Source of the DNA: Limonium bicolor
Lineage: Eukaryota > Streptophyta > Magnoliopsida > Caryophyllales > Plumbaginaceae
Length of the DNA stretch: 64,000 bases
NCBI GenBank assembly: GCA_023374045.1
Contig: CM041783.1
Span: 96,569,298 to 96,633,297 of the forward strand
Direction: 5' to 3'
Part shown: in pieces, positions 21,853 through 33,413 of the stretch
Position numbering within the stretch: position 1 is the first letter of the stretch
Layout: the number at the start of each line of letters is the position of its first letter
The notes under the pieces: generated by a model
Told to the model about the DNA's origin: nothing
What the model saw: only the letters and a program-made list of their open reading frames with translations
Database searches by the model: none
Translations under genes and position numbers: made by a program

Positions 21853-24800
21853 GAAGAATCGCTCTGATGACTGGAAATACCGTGCTTAGGAAATACCGAG
21901 TTAGGAATCAGAGACTTAGGGCTAAGGGTTGAGTGGTGGCGTGAGAGATGCGCTAGTTAGGAACTTCCAGTATGATCTGGATACCTACAATACCAAACCC
22001 GCCCTCCACAACCCCCGTATTAAAAAGCTTGGAAAGAATGCCAGAGAGACGGGGAAACCCGATCTGGCACTTATTTCATACTTCTATATGAGCCAGAATC
22101 TGTCATGCGATGGATCCCGAGAACCGGAAACCCCGGAGACAGATCCCGCTGGAACGACAATAACTGCACTTAAAGGCGGAAGATCGAGAAATCCTAATCC
22201 AAGGAGACCGAAATTTGAGGCAGCATGGGGCGACGTGCTTAGCAGTCGCGAGAACCTGGCTGGCCAAGCAGCAACAAGAAGGAAAGAACAAACAGTGCAG
22301 CAAGGCGGATTCATGAGAAATTACGAGAACCGGGACGCTAGTCTACGGACCGCCATGATTAAATAATACCACCAACGGTATAATAACCGACTAAGAATCT
22401 AGTCAAGAGTAGGTACACCCACCCTGCCACACCCGAAGAGGTCGCAATACCTAACGGGCATAGCTTAGACAGCTACGAGCATAACTACGGGACATACCCG
22501 AATAGGACTACAGAAGTAGTGCCTAATTAAATAAATTTTGGTGACCACGGTAAATGTGTGGGGGCGAGCACCAAGAAACGACACAGCACTGAGTAATTAA
22601 GGAACTCCGAGAGTGGAGAAGCACCTGAATGGATTATAGTCATGTCAAGATGAATTAGAAGCAGCTCTAAGGAGTAGATATCCAACTAAGGGATCAAGGG
22701 AGGAGCCGGCAAGGCTACTGAAAACAAAGGTGAACAATACCGTGTCCGGTATAAGTTAACCCAAAAACTGGCTGTACCGCACACTTATCACGGCAAGTGC
22801 AGTAATAACGGAGGAGACGACCTGAGACAGGTACAACTCCCGTAGCATGCATGGCTAGATCCAACTGGGCTCCTCGTTCTCGTAGTGTAGAATTGTTAGG
22901 TGTCATACAAGGACGTAAACAAGAACACAATTTGTATTGTCAGTTATCACGTTTAGGATAATGACGTTTGTTTAAAGTGAAGTTAGTGAGAGACTTGAGT
23001 ACAAGTTCTCGGTATAATAAAGCACAGGTATTTAATCCACTGGTATAGTAGTGTTTGTATGCGTGGGACATACACATTGTAGTTAGCATCATTCATGCAC
23101 ATGAAATAACACAACGGTGCACAAGAGTAAACAACATTTTACATTAATTATCTTGGTCGTTATTTCAAACAACAGATAGCACACAAACCGGTGTAATCTG
23201 GTAGAAAACAGGTTGCAAGAATCCCATACCGTTCACCGTAGACTGTACTTGTTTAGTTCCCGGTCAACGTCTGGTCAAACAATGTCCTAGAATAGGATTA
23301 ATCTCAGAGTGTTAATTTATGTAACCCACGTATAATAGTTTTATTGATTCATGAAACGATTTCATATTCGTTATTTCATGTGAGGTTTATTTCTTTATAC
23401 TTAGGTAGTTTATTTAACCTCTTCCCTTATTATTAATTAAGGTATTTATATATTTCCAAAACATGTAGTCTTTAATGTTTAAAACTTATATTGTGTGGTA
23501 ACTTCTTTTAATTACCTTATGATTGGATATATAACTTTATTTGTTATTCCTTGTGGTTTATCTTTAAAGCCTTAAATGTATATACTATATATTCACGTAC
23601 CTTTACCGACACTACCAGTGTACATAAACGAGACATCGAACGACCGCACTCCAAAGGAGCTTGCGGGCCTGACAGACCAGTTATGAGTTAGTCGGGTAAG
23701 TGGTAACGTATCAATAAGATACTCCATGTATGTATACAAGTAAAGTATGGAACACGGGAAGTAGCCCACTCCATACTACGGACGGAAGAGCCAATTCAAA
23801 CCAAGACAGTTGGACAACTCAAATGAATGAAGAACACAAGAAGCTTACCGAGCTAAAGGAGTCTAGAACCCGGTAAGGTGACGGACCTAAGGATATAGCG
23901 TTAATAAGTGCGGGAAGCACAGAGTATTAAGTATAGACATTGAATATGTCTCAAGAAATACATGATAACTGGAATGAATACCAGCGTAAGCAATACGGTG
24001 AATGCCTAAAATGAACATATTAATGTTCGATAAACGAGATAGAATTTCTCTAGTATACTTCACTGAAGAGCACGACGACCGGACCAAGAAGATAAAGGAA
24101 AGGTACCAAGGATCTACCCAATAATGGGAGACATTATAACCCTAAACGGGATAGTAACTATAAGTAACCGTAAGGCGGAGTAAAGAAACTGAACATACCC
24201 AAGAGTTCAAGCCAGATGTATTGGCGCAACTCAGTAACACCCAGGTGCAATCCGTGAAGGGTGCTGGAGTCAACAGTAGCTGAATGAAACATCGTATTGA
24301 GAACGCAACTGTAAAGCGAACACTCGGGTAAAACCTTGAAGGGATCCCACGTAATAAGGGAACACCCTAACTTGCCAGAGGGCATGAATTAATATCAAAA
24401 TACTTAAAGGGCCTTCCATGTACAGAAGCGTGATGGAACAACCATATCAAAGAGCCCAGAAATACCTCCAACCATTTAATGGCATACTGAGAAAAGTAAC
24501 CTGTATAAATAGCCCGCATAAAGCAGGGCGAGGCAATATGGCTTGTAAGCCGGAAAACCAACTACCATTCGTAGATTTAAACGTCGTGAAACCTATGTAC
24601 AAAAGAATAAGGGTAATTGTGGAGAACGAACCACTACCTTAGAGTGAGGATACCACTTGTTATTATGGGGCCATGGAGCGGCAATTGCGTGAATCTTCTA
24701 GAGAAAGGCTACCGCCTAAGAATGTAATATGAAACCGCTCGAGCGGTGTTGTGAAACTTGAGCATGTGTTTATTGCAAGGAGTAATTCAAACAGAGACAG

Positions 24801-26291
24801 TATGTAGAATGGTTTTGATAGCAGTGGAAGGAAACCGAGAGAGTAATCGGTTAAGTAATAACATAGCATGTGTGCAATGTGAATTGGAGAGTAAACAATG
24901 CACAAGAAGCATAGAGATATTTGAAAGAGTAATGTATTCCATTGAGCCAAGTGAATGGCAAGCCATAGTATAAATGGCGGGAGTATATGAGCGGAAGCTA
25001 AAGTAGTTGCGGATGCCATATAAGCGAATGTTGTAATGAGTAGAGCATGGTACGCAGTAACAGATAATGATATGAAGCTGATGAGAAAAGATGGTAAAGC
25101 AGACATATTCATTCCTATCACACAAGAGATTTACTGCCAAGGGTTTACGCTTCTACACTTTGTATGACTGAGTGTTTTGGTATTGCACTTGTGCGGTAAT
25201 GATCGAGTGGGAGAGCTAGGAATTGAGAAATGTCAACGAAGCCTGTTGAGCGAGAATCTAGAGAAATAACCGTGTGGCCATTAGCCAAAGATGCACAAAG
25301 AACGTGGGCCATAACCCACAGGTCCCAGGACCGATGCAGAGTAGTATGAATAAAGAATTCTTATACAAAACAAGTAAACACATAATTCAGGAACCATTAC
25401 TATCGAGGAAGCACTACACGCTAAGTGGTAGCTTAACCTCAGCCGACAGTAAGTCAGAAAAAGTAAGTGAATAATCACGAAAGTATACAGTGCTATACGA
25501 AATAGATTTCTAGAGATTTGGAGAGAAAATCTATAACTCATCGAATTCGCATACGGTAAGAGATACCACACGACGATTGAAAAACCTTATTCCCAAGATA
25601 AAAGGTGATGTATAACACATTTAGAGTAACAAAAAGGGTGAATTAAGCTCTAGTTATCAGGTCACGCAGCAGAAGCTAGTGGGTCGTAATTCAAGGTTAA
25701 GAATATCTGGCAAATGCGAGTAAATGGCTGATCATAAACGTCTGGGAGCCTTAGAAGCTAGAACCGGACTCGGTTATGAGTTAATAAACCGCATCGAAGT
25801 TAGAACACTTCATGATGCCGGAGTTAGTGAACCAATGTTCAGTGATAACATATGGTCGATTACGCGGGCGTAACCCCTTTTGAGGGGGTAGGGCGAGAAA
25901 CCGCTTAGAGTATTTTTGATGGTTGGAACTTATGTTACATAAACATATGTACCCATTCATTGTGTAATTATGGTTATTGTTCATGAGAGATGCGAGTAAC
26001 GTGTAAGTAATATTTATGAAAAAGGAGTAGAGAACTCCTAGGGAATGAGAATCCCTATAATTATGTCTATTGAGATTAGACATGAGTTATGATGAGTAGT
26101 ATGAATCGGTATGAAACCGATGTGTACCTTGCAGGGAGTGAGTTCCCTAGGTGATTTTCTTTGAGAATGACTAATGGAGTGAGTTCCATCCTTTGGAGTT
26201 GTATGTTGTGTGTTTCAATTCAGTAATAATTGACGAAATGGGCCATGAGTAGTCAATGCTTAGGTAAAGTAACAAGTAAATTGAGAATGAC
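21853..26291 (+). other. Interior of element C, left part: no recognisable gene
   Basis: About 4.4 kb without gag or pol similarity. The longest open frame, 21929-22366, encodes 145 residues rich in Arg/Asn/Pro with no domain I recognise; it sits where gag should start but does not resemble Gag. At about 25863-25895 there is GGGCGTAACCCCTTTTGAGGGGGTAG, a degraded version of the post-integrase palindrome of A, A2 and B. This is expected if C arose by replacement of the coding region of such an element. Confidence 0.6.
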
Positions 26292-27069
26292 GGATGTGTT
26301 ATACCCAAAATTTCAACCCCCCCCCCGGAGAAGTCTCTAAGGCATACGTGTTACAAAGAGCAAAGGGGTCAAAAAGCACCAATGCGGGATTTTCCGAGGA
26401 CATTATCGGGATTTTCTATTTTTATATGACTTGTTCATTATCTCCAAACACTTCTAAATATCATAGTCATTATGAAAGGTATTTCATGACTTTCTGATAA
26501 TATTTATTCTAGAAAATTAGCTTTTAATTCATATTATAAGCTAATTTCTTTAATAATTAACACATGAAATAGCCTCAAAGTAGAAATTAAAAGGTTTCCA
26601 AAATTAAAAAAAATTGTCACATGGTTAGCATGACAACATACTGTCATAAACCAGAAATTATTTTATTTGGAACCTTATCCCAAAATTTAAAAGAGAAATT
26701 CAATCATTTTTGCAATTTTCTCTCTCCTCTGGAAAATATCGAAATCAAAACAAAAAACGTCATGAATTTTAACAAAAGAGAGGATGATTATTAGAGACTA
26801 ATGCCGTTGGAATTTCGTTATTTTGACTTTCCAATAATAAGTTATGAATTATGGGAGATTCCAGATTGTGAGATTTCTATCTAATCGGTTATTTATCAAA
26901 ATAACCCGATTCCAACTCTCAAAATTCTTAAAATTCATATTTTATCTTCAGTTAAATTTTCATAATTTTTATCGGCCTGCAACATATTTTAAAAAATCAG
27001 ATTCCCTTAGAGCACAAAATCAGGGTTTTAGATAAAAGTCTTGTTCTATCAACATTGTCTTGCTCTTTC

Positions 27070-27077
27070 TATAAAAG
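27070..27077 (+). promoter_or_regulatory. TATA box of LTR D (5' copy)
   Basis: TATAAAAG in the context TCTTTCTATAAAAGGACC, conserved at 34187-34194. The sequence downstream is a typical A/C-rich plant leader. Confidence 0.7.
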
Positions 27078-27639
27078 GACCTTCCAAAAACGACTAGGGC
27101 AGAGGAGAACACTTCCCAAGTCAGAAAACACAGCCACAAACTTTCTCCCCCGTTTTCAACACTCCCAACACCGAAACTCTACCAAAATCATCCGGAAATC
27201 ACCAAAAACATATTCTTTCTTCTCCCATTGAACTTCCAAGCATCAAAACACCACAAATACAGAACTAAAACGTGCTTAACAACACAAGGAAGAAGAGGTC
27301 AGAAGCTCGGGTCAAAGTCGAACGGGGGCACGCCACCAAAGCTTTCAGAGATTCCCGACGTGAAGGAACAACAAATTTTCGAAATCAAACAGGGTAAAAA
27401 CCAAATTCTCTAACCCTTCTGGTCTAAATACACTTCTGGTTAAAATTGCTAACCGAATTGATTTTTCCTTGCTTCTGAATTAAGGTTTGTTTGTGTTTCT
27501 ACCTTCTAACTTTTTCGTTAAGTTTCGTGTTAAATTCGAATTCAAATTGAGAACTTTCAATCACTAACGTCTTGTACATCTTTCAGGCTACACACCCATA
27601 AAATTTGAGCCAAAAACACCTTCGGGAACAGCCTCAACG

Positions 27640-27905
27640 CCGCTGTCCGAGGGCGGTCCGCACCCCCACGGACGTCATGTCCGGGGTCCCGGACTCCCTG
27701 TCCGTAAGCCCGGACGCCCACGGACGGCGGCGGGATTTTTTTAAATTTTAAAAATTTAGGTTTTCTAATAATGTCCGGGCCCACAGACAGCCTGTCCGTG
27801 GCCCCGGACTTTACAATTTTCTGTTTTCTGTTTAATTTGACTTTTATTTTTATATAGGTTAACTGGGGTCCGTGGTTTCGGACATTAGGTCCGTGCTACG
27901 GACGG
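27640..27905 (+). repeat. GC-rich GTCCG/CGGAC inverted repeats in LTR D
   Basis: Repeated, partly palindromic motifs such as GTCCGTGGCCCCGGAC and CCCACGGACAG with GTCCGTGG sit in otherwise AT-rich DNA. They recur at 34765-35035. They lie downstream of the TATA box and the putative leader intron, so they would be transcribed. Confidence 0.7.
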
Positions 27906-28335
27906 AAACAAAATTTGACCTAATTCTGCCTCCGAAACCCTAGTTAGGTAATTTTAATTTCCACTTTAATTTTCTGTCAAAAAATGCTAAAAAACACAAA
28001 AAAACAGAAGCTCGCGCACTTAGGTTAAAACGACTCGTAATAAGCCGTAAATAAACCAAGCAGAGGAAAAACGACCTAGGAAGGGTAATGAAAGTAATTT
28101 AACCCTAATTAAGTCGAATATCAAGCCCCCGAACCCGAACTCTCCTTTCCTAATTTGATCTAGGTTAAAATTAGGTGGTGACTCATATATAGGTTCCAGT
28201 GAGCTAGCTTAGGTCTTAATAATTATTGTTATATGACATAGTTGTTAATCTTAGGCTATAAGTGGACCTAAACCCGATTAGATCCCAATCAAGTTAATCC
28301 ACATAGGATAGGGTTTAAAATCGAGGCTCATAGAC

Positions 28336-28354
28336 TGGCGACTCTGCTGGGGAC
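28336..28354 (+). other. Primer-binding site of D
   Basis: TGGCGACTCTGCTGGGGAC lies three bases after the LTR. This string is familiar as the primer site of plant Ogre/Tat-type elements (tRNA-Arg by my recollection). The tRNA assignment is from memory. Confidence 0.7.
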
Positions 28355-29551
28355 AATTTCTTAATATTAACTTGTTTAATTTTAAGAAAGAGGGCTTAAC
28401 TTGAAAATGTTTATTTATGGCTTTACTACTTTTGTTTGTTTGCTTTCGTGCGCACTTTAATTCCTGCACCTTTGCATCATATGAGAGCGAGGGTCCACAC
28501 AAACCGGTTCTCCCCCGGGACCCGTTTGAGGGTCCCCTATCAGGGACTCACACCTTTTCGGTGATGTGAATAAGTGGAAGAAAATAGGAGGGTGTCGTCT
28601 AACCACACCCCCTTAATACCTGGGCTTTAGCCCCTAGCATTTTTCTGGCAGTATCCTTACCTAGCCCATTGTTTGGTCAGTCAAAGACCCGACCGTAGAC
28701 GCACACCCTCAGGTGATGTGAAAAAAGTGGGGAAGCCCAAAGAGAATAGCGTGCAAGCCTATTCCTTTGTGGCGACCTAGGCCCAAGCCCCAAGCACCTC
28801 TCCGGATCGATCCATACCCGTTTTTTTTTAACATCTAGTGAGGACATGTTGAATTTGTGTGGGCCTTGTTTGGCTTGTATGATCGGCCCACTACCCAGCC
28901 TAGTGATTGATAGGAACTTCTCCTATATTAACCTAGCCCAACCCGAATTGGCAGCTCTATTTGTTTGCGGCCCAGAGGTCCTGTTTGTTTAATATGTGAG
29001 TCGTTCGGGCTTTGGCCCAAAAGCCTAGACTTAGGTGATTTCTCTCTGGCCCAATTTGAATATCCAATTAGTTCTAGGCTCATAAAAAATAAATCCACCT
29101 GAACTTGAAATAACTCACAAGTCCTGAAAATAAAATCTTTTTCGGCTTATCAACCATCTTCTCTGGCCCAAGTAAGTTAGGCCCATTTGTGATTTGGGAC
29201 CATTCCAGCTCATGTGCTTTACTCCAGGCCCAAACACATTCCGGACCAAGGGCTCATTTTAGTCTAGGTAGATTTCTTATCCGGGCCCTAGCCCGAAACC
29301 CCAGATCTAGGTGTCATCTCTTAGGCCCAATCAAAGCCATCTATTTAGATTCAGTCCAAATTCCAATTCACTGTCTGTAAAATACTCCGGTCCAAACACC
29401 TTATTTCCTGGGTATCCTGGCTCATTTGCTTTCTGTCCGAGCCTATTCCGGTCTTCAATCTACCTTGTGAGGAATCATTCTCATCCCCGTTAGCTAATGA
29501 TGGACACCTTGGAAACAGGTAGACCCAAGTCCTAAGTGTGGTCCAATCAAC
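28355..29551 (+). other. Leader of element D, no gene seen
   Basis: About 1.2 kb without a convincing open frame. GGCCCA/TGGGCC-type words recur throughout (28620-29470), giving a loosely repetitive leader. Confidence 0.5.
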
Positions 29552-29974
29552 ATGGAAGCCCAGCTCACTATTTTGGAACAAAAGCACATGGCCACCGTTG
29601 ATGCCATGGAGCAGAGACATAGTGCTGCCATGGACGCCGTGGAATCTAACTACGTCGCTGTTATCGAAGAGTTGAAAGCAAAGGCTCTTTCCCTCGAATC
29701 CGAACGTCAAGCTCGGGATGAGTTAGTGGACAAGCTTCTCAACACCCTTTATGACTGCATTGAAGTTGGCTCCATTAGGGTCCGAGGATCAGAGGGGAAT
29801 GTCAAAGAAATTGCTACAGAACTCAGGAAAGTGATCAGACAACCGGGAGCAGCAACTTGCATCCAAAGCTGCACCCGTAAGAGAGCCAGGCAACATGAGG
29901 AAGACGGTGATCGACAGTCAAGAGGACCTGGTGGGAGCGTTGGGACAGTAGAACCATCCAGACGGAATTCTTGA
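29552..29974 (+). CDS. Short coiled-coil-like ORF in element D (gag remnant?)
   Basis: A 140-residue frame from an ATG at 29552. Residues 1-60 have a heptad-like Glu/Lys/Ala/Leu pattern (repeated xxxATxDAMEQRHSAAMDAVES) that suggests a coiled coil; the tail is basic and Arg/Gly/Ser-rich. There is no zinc knuckle and no recognisable Gag core. Its place after the leader suits a remnant or replacement of gag in a non-autonomous element. I do not recognise the protein. Expression is unknown. Confidence 0.4.
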   Translation: MEAQLTILEQKHMATVDAMEQRHSAAMDAVESNYVAVIEELKAKALSLESERQARDELVDKLLNTLYDCIEVGSIRVRGSEGNVKEIATELRKVIRQPGAATCIQSCTRKRARQHEEDGDRQSRGPGGSVGTVEPSRRNS

Positions 29975-32100
29975 CAGAGAAAGTTTACAGACATCGGCCG
30001 AACACCAAGACAAGCACTTGAAGAGCTTCGAAGAAGATTCCGATGCAGCCGCTCACCGTGAGGCCAGGAACTACTCATTTGGGGAAAGATCTTAATCAAT
30101 TTTGTCACTTCCATCAGCTACCTTGTCACGACACTGACCACTGCAGGGCCTTACAGCACAGAATCAGGATCTGATTGACAAAGGGCTCCAATTCTAAGAA
30201 CGTGTGGAGAGCGCAGAGCACGCGTGCCCAGGCATCATCAGAAATGTGTTTTTCAGTGTTTTTCTCATTAAATGCATTTCTTTTCTTGATTAGTCGTCTT
30301 TCAACTTTTGTAGTAGTTAGTTTCCTTAATCATTTTCGGTAGTTTTCCCGAGTTTGTAATTTCCAACATTATTTTTCGTTGAATAAAACATAGTTCCATT
30401 TTCATAATTTTTTGTACAAAGCATTATTCATTAATTCGAAAAAAAAAGCACTCACGTCTTTTAAGGATCACGAAGTAATCATTTTCTGACTATGCGATGG
30501 AACGACTTGTCTCTTGTTTCTAAAAATTTGAACATGCCTAACCAAACACCACAACTCACCCCATAATATCCAAACAACCCACAAAGAGGTTCAAGGTCGA
30601 CATCTATCGAATTGTTGTCACAAACACCACATAGCCAAAAAACTTGTTGAACCCTGACATTAAACCCTAGGCACCCCCGCTGAGCCTTTCATATATCCCT
30701 TTCGATAATATGAACACCACAAAATAACCCAGCCAATGATGAATGTCCGACCCGGTGACCGAAGGGAGCGAGGAGTCAAACTCTCAGATAACGTTCTCAT
30801 CAGTCCAAAGAAGCAACGCCGCTATCAGCATGACGAAGTGATCCGCAAATGGTCCCAGAGTGACACAGGATCTAAAGAGCTCACATCAAAACAGTTCTCA
30901 AAGCCTAAAAACCGGGAAACACGAACCCCGAAGGCAAGGTCCAGAAAGGATAAAACAAAAGGCAAACCCGAAGTGCCTCAAAGAAAATCCAAATGACAAA
31001 AGGGAAATGGTGAAAAGGACAACTTCAAAAGTCCAGGTCTAGAAGCTCGAAAACAACGTCAACATGAAGCAGCTAGATGACTTCAAGACAAGGAAGATGA
31101 ATCTGAGAGAAGACACAAGTTGCAGCTTCGGTCACCAATTTAAGCTCCACATACCTCAAATATCCCTCCATGATCCCGTCGTCTTTCATCACACCCTAAG
31201 GCCACATTATAAGCTTCTTAAAGACTTTCCGACTTGATATTGTGTACCTAATCACGTGAAAGTAACAGATCGAATGCGTAAATCCACCAAATGTCAAATT
31301 CCATGTCTAGAAGTTGTGACCGTAAGCAGGGAACAGACAACCATCCAACAAAACACGCGGAGTGTAGGTTAGGAAGCACCACATCAAAACATAAGCCTTG
31401 ACCCTGTAGACGAGACTCGTTCGCGCTTTATCGTTTATCAGGCAAATAATGGGGGGGCAATCGGAACGATCGATTGCCATGAACTCTAGCTCAGATTGTC
31501 CTAAGGAAAAATACTGGGGGCAATTGTTTGTTCCAACAATTGCCATGCCAACACCAAATGAAACCCAAAGCTTGAGTACCACCATCCCACCACAGGCACA
31601 CATAAGCCCTTGCCACCACACACACTCCCAAGCCCATCATTGGCCTTACCTCCACAAAAACATCAGGCTCGTCATAACCCTGACCACCATCCAAATCACA
31701 ACCCAATCCCAGGTCTATCACGAATCCTGAACACCGGCAAAAACCTTTAACACCACAAAAACCACGACACACTCCACCAACGGCATGTTCATTTCTTAAG
31801 AAACAAATTGCAGATATGAAATTCTTAGTCATGAAATGATCATTTCACTTTCCTTTTTCAGCAGAGTTTTTTCTCAAGCATTGCCATGTTTGGCACATTT
31901 TTCAACAGTTCCTTGTTTTGGGCAAGCTTCCAACAAGCACTTTAGTTGCATTTACAACTTTTGCATGACACCTCAACATTGCCAAGTTTGGCACCTTTTC
32001 CAACAGTTTTCTGTTTTGAACGAGTATCTTTCATATATTTTTATTACATACATACCATGTTTGGAACTCATAATCAGTTTTCATCATTTGCATGAGATCG
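29975..32100 (+). other. Interior of element D, non-coding
   Basis: Fragments of open frames only, for example 30736-30996, a Lys/Arg-rich 86-residue frame without a domain. Two perfect or near-perfect inverted repeats share outer arms GGCAAT...ATTGCC: about 31452-31474 (GGCAATCG/CGATTGCC) and 31519-31544 (GGCAATTGTT/AACAATTGCC). Confidence 0.45.
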
Positions 32101-32114
32101 TTATCTCCTATCAT

Positions 32115-32780
32115 TTTCAGTGCGAGACCATCATATTCGTCAGCGCGAGACCCATCACTTCATCAGTGCGAGACCAGTACGAGACCTAGTATCATCTTCA
32201 GTGCGAGACCAGTACGAGACCTAGTATCATCTTCAGTTGCGAGACAAGTACGAGACAGAGCGTGATCTAAGTTGGCGGGCAGAGGCAATAAGTCCACATC
32301 TTCATGTCAACGTCTTGGGAGAAACAACTATGTGGGCAGTGGCAATAAGTCCCCTTGGTAAATCTAGAAGTTAGCCCAGCACCTCAGTGGCAATAATTCC
32401 CTATAGTATACCAGCAAGGAGCATTGGAACGGGTTTTGATCCGAAATCCGGACATCATTTTCATATCATCCATATCATTTGCATCATTTTCATCATCTGC
32501 ATTTCCATCACTTTCATTTGCACATCATTTTCAATCTATACTTGCATCACTTTCATTTGCATCATCCTCATATCATCATCTGCATTATCCAGGTGCGTCA
32601 CAAGACTTGGCGACAGAAAAGTTGGCGAGGTGATGCAATAAATCCTCCTGTGCGATGTCAACTTATTTTGGGATCAACGAATGTGGGCGATGGCAATAAG
32701 TCCCAGGGTTTTTACCAGGAGTTATCCCTGCACACCGGCTTGGGGGCAATGGCAATAAGTCCACATTGGTCCAGCCAGGA
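32115..32780 (+). repeat. Short interspersed repeats in element D
   Basis: Copies of GTGCGAGACCAGTACGAGAC lie at 32115-32255, then about six copies of GGCAATAAGTCC (near 32285, 32345, 32387, 32630, 32690, 32750) alternate with GGAGCATTGG-type words. A CATCATTTTCATCATTTGC low-complexity stretch sits at 32450-32590. Confidence 0.7.
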
Positions 32781-32849
32781 GCATTGGCACGGTTTCGGTC
32801 CCCAGAAGCATCCGAGCATCATCAGCATTCCTGCATCTACACATTTCTT

Positions 32850-33312
32850 CATCTTTTAGGTTGTCAACGCCTTAGAATTGCTTGACATTTCTTCATCTTT
32901 TAGGTTGTCAACGCCTTAGAATCACTTACATTTATTCTTCTTTATCTTTAGGTTGTCAACGCCTTAGAATCGCTTGGCATTTCTTCATCTTTTAGGTTGT
33001 CCGGCCTTAGAATCGCTTGACATTTCTTCATCTTTCAAGTAGTCAACGCCTTAGAATCGCTTGACATTATTCCATTTTCATCATTTCAGGTAGTCAACGC
33101 GCTTAGAATAGCTTGGAATCATTGACATCATTTTCAGGTAGTCAACGCCTTAGAATAGATTGACAACATTTTCCACCATCGTTAGGTAGTCAGCGCCTTA
33201 GAATATCTCGCAATGACATATCATCATTTCAGGTAGTTGGCACCTTCGAATAGTTCAACAACATCTTTCTTACCTATAGGTAGTCAGCGCCTTAGAATAG
33301 CTCGACACAATC
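32850..33312 (+). repeat. Minisatellite, unit about 42-46 bp, about ten copies
   Basis: The core AGGTNGTCAACGCCTTAGAAT is followed by CGCTTGACATTTCTTCATCTT, with increasing divergence toward the 3' end. It sits just upstream of the polypurine tract and 3' LTR of D. Spacers vary little, so this is a tandem array and not a CRISPR. Confidence 0.85.
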
Positions 33313-33413
33313 TGCATATAAGGTCTTTTAAGATCCCCAAATTTTGGAGTATCACTCAGGCATCAACTAGTCTTTTCATCTTCATTACAAAGCCTAGTTG
33401 ACGGGGGGCAATC

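Larger units (their letters stand above)
26297..28332 (+). repeat. 5' LTR of element D
   Basis: It includes a C9 homopolymer near the start (about 26319), a TATA box at 27070, a predicted leader intron (donor ACAGG/GTAAAAACC about 27393; acceptor CATCTTTCAG/GCTACAC about 27585) and GC-rich GTCCG/CGGAC repeats at 27640-27905. The short frame 27228-27413 ends just past the donor and is partly conserved in the 3' LTR; no domain is seen. Confidence 0.9.

Noticed and set aside
21929..22366. 145-residue frame after the primer site of C as gag
   Set aside because: No Gag core, no zinc knuckle and no conservation seen; kept only as a note in the interior entry.
32850..33312. CRISPR-like array
   Set aside because: Repeats and intervals are both similar between units and the genome is a plant's; it is a minisatellite. 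The same holds for 59115-59500.
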